In this document: piece after piece, positions 44,263 to 49,113 of the stretch
How positions within the stretch are numbered: the first letter of the stretch is position 1
How the letters are laid out: each line of letters begins with the position of its first letter
Origin: Mesorhizobium norvegicum
GTDB lineage: Bacteria > Pseudomonadota > Alphaproteobacteria > Rhizobiales > Rhizobiaceae
Assembly (NCBI RefSeq): GCF_004919685.1
Contig: NZ_SMYZ01000008.1
Span: forward strand, 1-49,113
Direction of reading: 5' to 3'
DNA length: 49,113 nucleotides
Position numbers and translations under genes: made by a program
The notes under the pieces: model-generated
The model's database searches: none
What the model was told of the DNA's origin: nothing
What the model saw: only the letters and a program-made list of their open reading frames with translations

Positions 44263-44456
44263 TTCGACAGCCTAGCGTTGGCTATCCGCTCAAGGCAATA
44301 CGCCACAATTGGCTCAAGCCTATGAAAATCAGCGGCAATTTCCCGTTCTTGGCTAATGCGTCAGTTCCATAATCTATCTTATGCGACTTTGCGATGCGGG
44401 TTGCGGAGCGCAGGTCGACCGGAACTGGAAGGACGGTTCCGCTGCCGGCGGTCAGC

Positions 44457-44936
44457 TTAATGGGGCGGGTCCAGGCAAAAGCGCGGCTGCAGGCCGATCA
44501 GATATAACACGTCCTCCGCCGAAAGCGTTTTCTTCCGGAGCAAGGCTTCGGCGATCCTTTCGAGCTCGGTTCGCTTCTCTTCAGCGAGCTTCTTCGCGCG
44601 ACGGAATTCCACGGCAAGGACGTGTTCCACCCGGGCCTGCAAGCCGCCGTTCATATGCAGCGTCACGAGCAGTTCTTCCTCGCTTGCCCCCGACAGGAAC
44701 GTGAAGCCTGCACCCAGCCCGTAGGCGGCTTCCACCTGCTGGGCGGTCACGGTGGCGATGTGAAGGTCGGAACCTTTCCTTCCCCCTCCTCCAGCAGACC
44801 TCGAACCGAACACAATCTCCTCGTCTGCCAGTCCTGCAAGCGCGACGGCGATCCGGTCGAGGAAGCCGACCTTGGTGCGCTCCGGAAAGACCTGCTCGTC
44901 GAAAAACGTCCCTCCTCCCCGTCCTCTTCTGTCGGG
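44457..44936 (-). pseudogene. C-terminal remnant of an FtsH-like AAA protease
   Basis: The open frame carries only the end of an M41-type protease domain: RTKVGFLDRIAVALAGLADE, then EIVFGSRSAGGGGRKGSDLH and AYGLGAGF, and a final helix with RRAKKLAEEKRTELERIAEA and LLRKKTLSAEDVLYLIG. The AAA module and the HExxH zinc site are missing. A TAG lies in frame at its upstream limit, and no start makes sense there. The fragment is squeezed between a GNAT gene and an AraC gene, so a deletion removed the rest. Confidence 0.8.
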
Positions 44937-44958
44937 CTAAGACTCTATCCGTCGCCGA

Positions 44959-45879
44959 TCATCGTGTTCGAGCGACAGCTTTCGGGGTAGTCCTAAAGGC
45001 GCGTCGAAAGGCGTGCGTGAAAGCACTCTGCGACATGTAGCCGAGCTTACTGCCGATGCTTGCTATGTCAGCATCGCCACGCGCCAACGCCGCATGAGCG
45101 AGAGCAAGGCGCCACGCCCGCACATAGCCGAGCGGCGGCTGTCCTACCTGGCGGGTGAACGCTGCCGAGAAGGCTGCCCGCGACATGCCGGCCACACTGG
45201 CGAGTTGCGCCACCGTCCATGACCGGGCAACATCCCCGTGAACGGCGCGGAGCACACGGCCGAGCCGTGGATCCGAGAGCGCGCCAAGCCATCCGGTCTG
45301 GATGCCCTGGGCTCCTTCCGCGTAGGCGCGGATCGCCTCCACCAGAAGCACATCGGCCAGGCGGGCGCTCACGATCTGACTTCCCATGGCGGCCCGTCCC
45401 ACTTCGCCATTCAAAAGCGTGAGGATCGTCGTCACCGCACCAGATGCCGTCGAGGATCGAGGAACCAGCAGAAAGCCCGGCAGCATGTCGAGCAGGAAGT
45501 CCGCGTTTCCCGGCGAGAACGTGACGCTTCCCCCGATGCAGATTGTCTCGTCACCACCAAGGCGCACGACGTCGCGGCCGTCATAGAGGGCCCGACCGTC
45601 GAGAAGCGGCAGTGTCGGGTCGCTGGCCACCGCGTAGGTCGTGCGTCCGATCAGGCAGACGTCACCTGCGCTCATTAGTTGAGCGTCTCGCCCCGGCACG
45701 ATCAACCAGCTGGTTCCTCTCAACAAGGCCACGAACTTCAGTCGATCAAGAGCCGGAAATTCAAGGGCCCAGTGGCCTGCGGCTTCCAGCCGCGTGCGGC
45801 GGGTCACTGTCGCGCCGAGGGCGGCCAGCACGTCGGATAGAGGATCAGTCGTCGTGTTAGACGATTGCGATAAATTCAT
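44959..45879 (-). CDS. AraC family transcriptional regulator
   Basis: A 306-residue activator. The N-terminal half is a cupin-type domain of the AraC cupin_6 kind (RLKFVALLRGTSWLIVPGRD and GDVCLIGRTTYAV); the C-terminal 100 residues hold two helix-turn-helix units, VAQLASVAGMSRAAFSAAFT and IASIGSKLGYMSQSAFTHAF, ending FRTTPKAV. The ATG at 45879 fits the family. It diverges from the SDR gene across 61 bases and most likely controls it. Proteins of this type often respond to small aromatic or aldehyde compounds. Confidence 0.9.
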   Translation of the reverse strand: MNLSQSSNTTTDPLSDVLAALGATVTRRTRLEAAGHWALEFPALDRLKFVALLRGTSWLIVPGRDAQLMSAGDVCLIGRTTYAVASDPTLPLLDGRALYDGRDVVRLGGDETICIGGSVTFSPGNADFLLDMLPGFLLVPRSSTASGAVTTILTLLNGEVGRAAMGSQIVSARLADVLLVEAIRAYAEGAQGIQTGWLGALSDPRLGRVLRAVHGDVARSWTVAQLASVAGMSRAAFSAAFTRQVGQPPLGYVRAWRLALAHAALARGDADIASIGSKLGYMSQSAFTHAFRRAFRTTPKAVARTR

Positions 45880-45940
45880 GGATGTTCCGATATATAAAAT
45901 CTTGCCCGATGCCTTATCTCTGTAGTGAAGGAGAATTGCA

Positions 45941-46675
45941 ATGAGTATAACTGACAAGGTCATCGCCATCACAGGCGCAAGCAGCGGAATTGGGCGTGCG
46001 ACAGCAAAGCTTCTCGCCCGACGTGGGGCCTTCGTCGTGCTCGGCGCCCGCCGCAAGGATGAGCTGTCCGCCGTCGTCGACGAGATTGCGGCCGCGGGAG
46101 GCAAGGCCGTATACAAGACGACCGACGTCCGCCAGCGCGGCGATCTTGAGGCCCTCGTCGGCGTGGCGATCGAGCGGGGCGGCAAGCTCGACGTCATCGT
46201 GAACAATGCGGGGATTGGACCTATATCGCGCTTCGATGCTCTGCGCGTGGAAGACTGGGACGCCATGATCGATGTCAATCTACGCGGCACGCTCTATGGA
46301 ATCGCCGCTGCGCTGCCCGTGTTTCAACGTCAGCAATCAGGGCACATCATCAATATTGTCTCGACGGCCGGGATCAAGATCCTCCCGACCATGGGCGTCT
46401 ATGCGGCGACGAAGAACGCTGTGCGCACCATCACCGAAGCCCTGAGGCAGGAGGCTGGACCACACCTCAGGGTCACCGAAATATCACCAGGCATGATCTC
46501 GACGAACTTTGCAGATTCAATGACCGATCCGGCCGTCAAGGAAGTCATGGGCAAGCGCATCGGCCACCTCGCCATCTCGCCCGATGCTATCGCTCGCGGT
46601 GTCGCCTACGCGATCGAGCAACCGGCCGATGTGGACGTCGGCAGCATCGTCATACGACCGACGGCTCAGGATTGA
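45941..46675 (+). CDS. Short-chain dehydrogenase/reductase
   Basis: A 244-residue classical SDR using NADP(H), as the GARRKDEL basic residues suggest. The cofactor loop TGASSGIG is at 11-18, then NNAGIGP, the catalytic Ser in NIVSTAG and Y-A-A-T-K. Substrate unknown. It starts after AAGGAG and is probably the main target of the divergent AraC regulator; a SnoaL-like gene follows by 89 bases. Confidence 0.92.
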   Translation: MSITDKVIAITGASSGIGRATAKLLARRGAFVVLGARRKDELSAVVDEIAAAGGKAVYKTTDVRQRGDLEALVGVAIERGGKLDVIVNNAGIGPISRFDALRVEDWDAMIDVNLRGTLYGIAAALPVFQRQQSGHIINIVSTAGIKILPTMGVYAATKNAVRTITEALRQEAGPHLRVTEISPGMISTNFADSMTDPAVKEVMGKRIGHLAISPDAIARGVAYAIEQPADVDVGSIVIRPTAQD

Positions 46676-46764
46676 TGGTCGGTTTATGTGATGGATCGAC
46701 GGCCGCTCCCCGCCCCTCGGCAAGCGGGTCAAAAGTGTTTTCACGATAATCAAGGCGCTGAAAA

Positions 46765-47271
46765 ATGAACCGACGTGATATGAGCGCAACGTTGGCGGCA
46801 ATTCCGCTGCTGGGAATGACTGCGATGAGCACCGCACAGCCGACGAACGACGACGAACTGGCTACGATCTGGGACAAATGGATCGCCATGTGGAATGGCG
46901 ATCTGGCCATGGCTGACCAGATCATCGCGCCGGACTACAAGCTGCACATGTCCCCGCTGGGAGGCGAGGATCTGTCGATCTATGCCGGACCTGAGGGCAT
47001 GGCCGGCTGGATCGGCCAGTTGCACGCCGCCATCGATCCCTTCGTCTTTGAAGTCCAGGTCCAGCCATTGTTCGGTGATGGCATGATCGCGGGGCGCTGG
47101 CTGGCGAGCGGCACATACAAGGGCGGGTTCCCCGGCGCCAAGGCCGAGCCTGGCACGGCCATCAGGTTTGCTGGCGCCGATTTCCTGCGCGTCGAGAACG
47201 GCAAGGTTCTCGAATATTGGCTGAGCTCGGACCAGCTCGACCTGATCAAGCAACTCGGCATGATGGCCTGA
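46765..47271 (+). CDS. SnoaL-like protein, possibly Tat-exported
   Basis: A 168-residue NTF2/SnoaL-fold protein (WDKWIAMWNGDLAMADQIIA, HAAIDPFVFEVQVQPLFGDG and VENGKVLEYWLSSDQLDLI). The N-terminus MNRRDMSATLAAIPLLGM has a twin-arginine followed by a hydrophobic stretch and STAQP, suggesting Tat or Sec export. SnoaL proteins include polyketide cyclases and isomerases; the role here is unknown but it may work with the SDR. Confidence 0.83.
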   Translation: MNRRDMSATLAAIPLLGMTAMSTAQPTNDDELATIWDKWIAMWNGDLAMADQIIAPDYKLHMSPLGGEDLSIYAGPEGMAGWIGQLHAAIDPFVFEVQVQPLFGDGMIAGRWLASGTYKGGFPGAKAEPGTAIRFAGADFLRVENGKVLEYWLSSDQLDLIKQLGMMA

Positions 47272-47332
47272 CCGGTTCCCCCTCAATGACCTCGGTCAGG
47301 CAGTTGCGCTGCTACCCGGAGCCCATCGACAA

Positions 47333-48244
47333 ATGACCGCCTCGCCTCCCTTTCTCGGCTTTCCCGATCGCCTCGCCGATGGCCGCATGCCCCATGCGGT
47401 GATTTTCGCGGCCGGTCACGGCAGCACCTATCCCGGCAAGGACAGCAGCGGCCATGCCTTGGCGGCCGACGCCATCCGCGCTGCGAGCCAGGACGATGCC
47501 GCGCTCATCGAGCACTGGGATTTCGATCTCGGCGGCCCGCTGTTCGGCGGCAAGCCGGTCACTTGCATCGACGCCGGCGATATCTTGACCACCATGCATG
47601 ACAATGCCGGCAACCGGGCCCGGATCGAGGCGAAAATGCGCGAAATCCTGGCATTGCCGGCAGTACCGATCCTGCTCGGCGGCGATTGTTCCACGACCAT
47701 TCCTTTCCTCGCCAGCTTTACCGATCACGGGCCGGTCTGGGTCCTGCAGATCGACGCCCATATCGACTGGCGCGACGACGTGGATGGAGAACGCCACGGC
47801 TATTCGAGCCCGATGCGCCGGGCGAGCGAGATGCCGCATGTCGCCGGCATCGTGCAGGTCGGCCTGCGCAGCGTCGGCAGCGCGCGTCTCACCGAAATCG
47901 AAGCGGCACGGCGCTATGGCAGCCGCTTCGTGACCGCCCGCGAGGTCCACGCCCAGGGCGTCGAAGCCGCACTGCGGCATATTCCGGAAGGCGCGCGGGT
48001 CGTCGTCACCCTTGACTGCGACAGCCTCGATCCAAGCATCATGCCGGGCGTGGCGGCGCGCACGCCCGGCGGCCTCACCTACACGCAGGTGATCGACCTG
48101 GTCGCCGGCCTCGGCAAGCGCGCCAGGATCGCAGGATTCGACCTGGTGGAGTTCTATCCTCCCGCCGACATTGACGGCCTGTCGGCCCTGACCGCCGCGC
48201 GCCTTCTCGTCAATGTGGTCGGCACCATCGTGCGGCAGGTTTGA
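47333..48244 (+). CDS. Agmatinase/arginase (ureohydrolase) family protein
   Basis: A 303-residue ureohydrolase-fold enzyme, expected to hydrolyse a guanidino compound to urea and an amine using two Mn2+ ions. Metal motifs are DAHID (141-145) and DCDSLDPSIMPG (from 228). The first motif, usually GGDHS, reads GGDC119S, so one His ligand is replaced by Cys. TPGGLTYTQVIDLV and GFDLVEFYPPADID are typical of the agmatinase group. The substrate cannot be fixed from sequence. Confidence 0.87.
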   Translation: MTASPPFLGFPDRLADGRMPHAVIFAAGHGSTYPGKDSSGHALAADAIRAASQDDAALIEHWDFDLGGPLFGGKPVTCIDAGDILTTMHDNAGNRARIEAKMREILALPAVPILLGGDCSTTIPFLASFTDHGPVWVLQIDAHIDWRDDVDGERHGYSSPMRRASEMPHVAGIVQVGLRSVGSARLTEIEAARRYGSRFVTAREVHAQGVEAALRHIPEGARVVVTLDCDSLDPSIMPGVAARTPGGLTYTQVIDLVAGLGKRARIAGFDLVEFYPPADIDGLSALTAARLLVNVVGTIVRQV

Positions 48245-48616
48245 AACCCGGCTTCCTCTCGTAGCATGACGGCCCGACAAGGTTGCATCCGTTGCCGAGA
48301 GGATACCCAGACTCGGGCCTCAGCCTCGGATCGCAACGTGGCATTCAACATCGAATGGCATTGGGCTTCCCGGAGGGAAGTCCCCTATCGACCACACCCG
48401 CTCGGACTTCCCTAGAATTGCTAGAGGTTCCGGCCGCGTGCGGCTACATCCGCCGGTGCCTCATCCGCCGGATAGCCGAGATCCTTTTGTTCCGGCAGAG
48501 ACAGGCCGGCAAGTGCCCTGCGCTGCGTGAAATCCTGATATCGGCGTCGAAACCCTGCGAAGACACGCGCGATATGCCCGGCGGGCAAACCGGCAAAACG
48601 CATTGGAGGACGCCTG
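48245..48616. other. Intergenic region before the alcohol dehydrogenase gene
   Basis: About 370 bases without a convincing gene. It contains the perfect 9-base inverted repeat GGGAAGTCC (48375-48383) / GGACTTCCC (48404-48412) with a 20-base spacer, followed by CTAGAATTGCTAG. This may be a terminator remnant or a regulatory site for the downstream gene; no promoter was clear. Confidence 0.45.
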
Positions 48617-49113
48617 ATGAAAACCCGCGCCGCTGTCGCTGTCGCCGCTGGAAAGCCGCTGGAGATCATGGAGGTCGACCTCGAGGGTCCGCGCGAGGGC
48701 GAGGTGCTGGTCGAGATCAAGGCGACCGGCATCTGCCACACCGATGAATTCACGCTGTCTGGCGCCGATCCCGAAGGCTTGTTTCCGGCGATCCTCGGCC
48801 ATGAAGGCGCCGGTGTCGTCGTCGATGTCGGCAAGGGTGTCACCTCGGTCAAGAAGGGCGACCATGTCATTCCGCTCTATACGCCCGAATGCCGGCAGTG
48901 CCCGTCTTGCCTGTCGCGAAAAACCAATCTGTGCACGGCGATCCGCGCAACGCAGGGGCAAGGGTTGATGCCCGACGGCTCGTCGCGCTTCTCGATCGGC
49001 AAGGACAAGATTTTTCACTACATGGGCTGCTCGACCTTCTCGAACTTCACCGTGCTGCCCGAGATCGCGCTGGCCAAGGTCAATCCCGACGCGCCCTTCG
49101 ACAAGATCTGCTA
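48617..49113 (+). CDS. adhC: S-(hydroxymethyl)glutathione dehydrogenase / class III alcohol dehydrogenase, 5' part
   Basis: The first 165 codons of a zinc alcohol dehydrogenase; the gene runs off the window. It oxidises S-hydroxymethylglutathione in formaldehyde detoxification. Catalytic zinc ligands are in GICHTDEF and GHEGAG; the structural zinc site is [16 protein letters not shown]. The segment [20 protein letters not shown] and the typical [17 protein letters not shown] [18 protein letters not shown] with [14 protein letters not shown] mark class III. The ATG at 48617 follows GGAGG. Confidence 0.94.
   Translation, partial: MKTRAAVAVAAGKPLEIMEVDLEGPREGEVLVEIKATGICHTDEFTLSGADPEGLFPAILGHEGAGVVVDVGKGVTSVKKGDHVIPLYTPECRQCPSCLSRKTNLCTAIRATQGQGLMPDGSSRFSIGKDKIFHYMGCSTFSNFTVLPEIALAKVNPDAPFDKIC

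Noticed and set aside
48283..48747. 154-codon frame overlapping the alcohol dehydrogenase start
   Set aside because: It overlaps a certain gene in another frame and has no domain character.

Overview
The window reads as chromosomal DNA of a high-GC alphaproteobacterium of the order Hyphomicrobiales, most likely Mesorhizobium or a close relative. Supporting signs are a one-step phosphatidylcholine synthase, an IalB-family protein, DUF2059/DUF930/DUF2161/DUF1326/DUF2182 proteins, HspQ, a BMP-type nucleoside/sugar ABC importer, and several copies of a palindromic repeat type familiar from mesorhizobial intergenic DNA. The species assignment is inference.

Layout. 0-5 kb: rpiA, a secreted DUF2059 protein, gor and a serine hydrolase gene broken by a one-base frameshift. 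4.6-13 kb: mgtE (minus) behind a strikingly structured leader, a fused permease/ATPase exporter of the SbmA/BacA-like type, a small secreted protein, a DsbA/FrnE-like oxidoreductase behind a YejA-like peptide-binding protein, an IalB protein and hspQ. 13-18 kb: a UbiH-type hydroxylase diverging from a DUF2182-DUF1326-pcs operon, then a quinone oxidoreductase. 18-23 kb: a four-gene BMP-family importer (ATPase, two permeases, binding protein). 23-31 kb: an acyltransferase, rimO, a TerC-type metal exporter, DUF930, a DUF2161 nuclease-fold protein, a fatty-acid-hydroxylase-type membrane protein, and a TetR/metallo-hydrolase pair.

31-35.7 kb is the accessory part. An AT-rich OLD-like AAA ATPase/TOPRIM gene lies beside tRNA-Ser(UGA). 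On the other side of the tRNA are a truncated integrase, a zinc-ribbon gene fused at the integrase break, a DUF3606 gene, tiny orphan ORFs with look-alike terminators, and a decayed PLD-like gene. This looks like the scar of one or more integrations; the ATPase is the best candidate for a defence function.

35.8-43.5 kb is a conserved housekeeping run: rlpA, an S11 penicillin-binding protein with altered active-site motifs, tmk, holB, metG, tatD and a PhnP-like hydrolase. 43.5-49.1 kb holds a GNAT enzyme, the C-terminal remnant of an FtsH-like protease, an AraC regulator diverging from an SDR gene, a SnoaL-like protein, an agmatinase-family enzyme, and the 5' part of a class III alcohol dehydrogenase gene that runs off the window.
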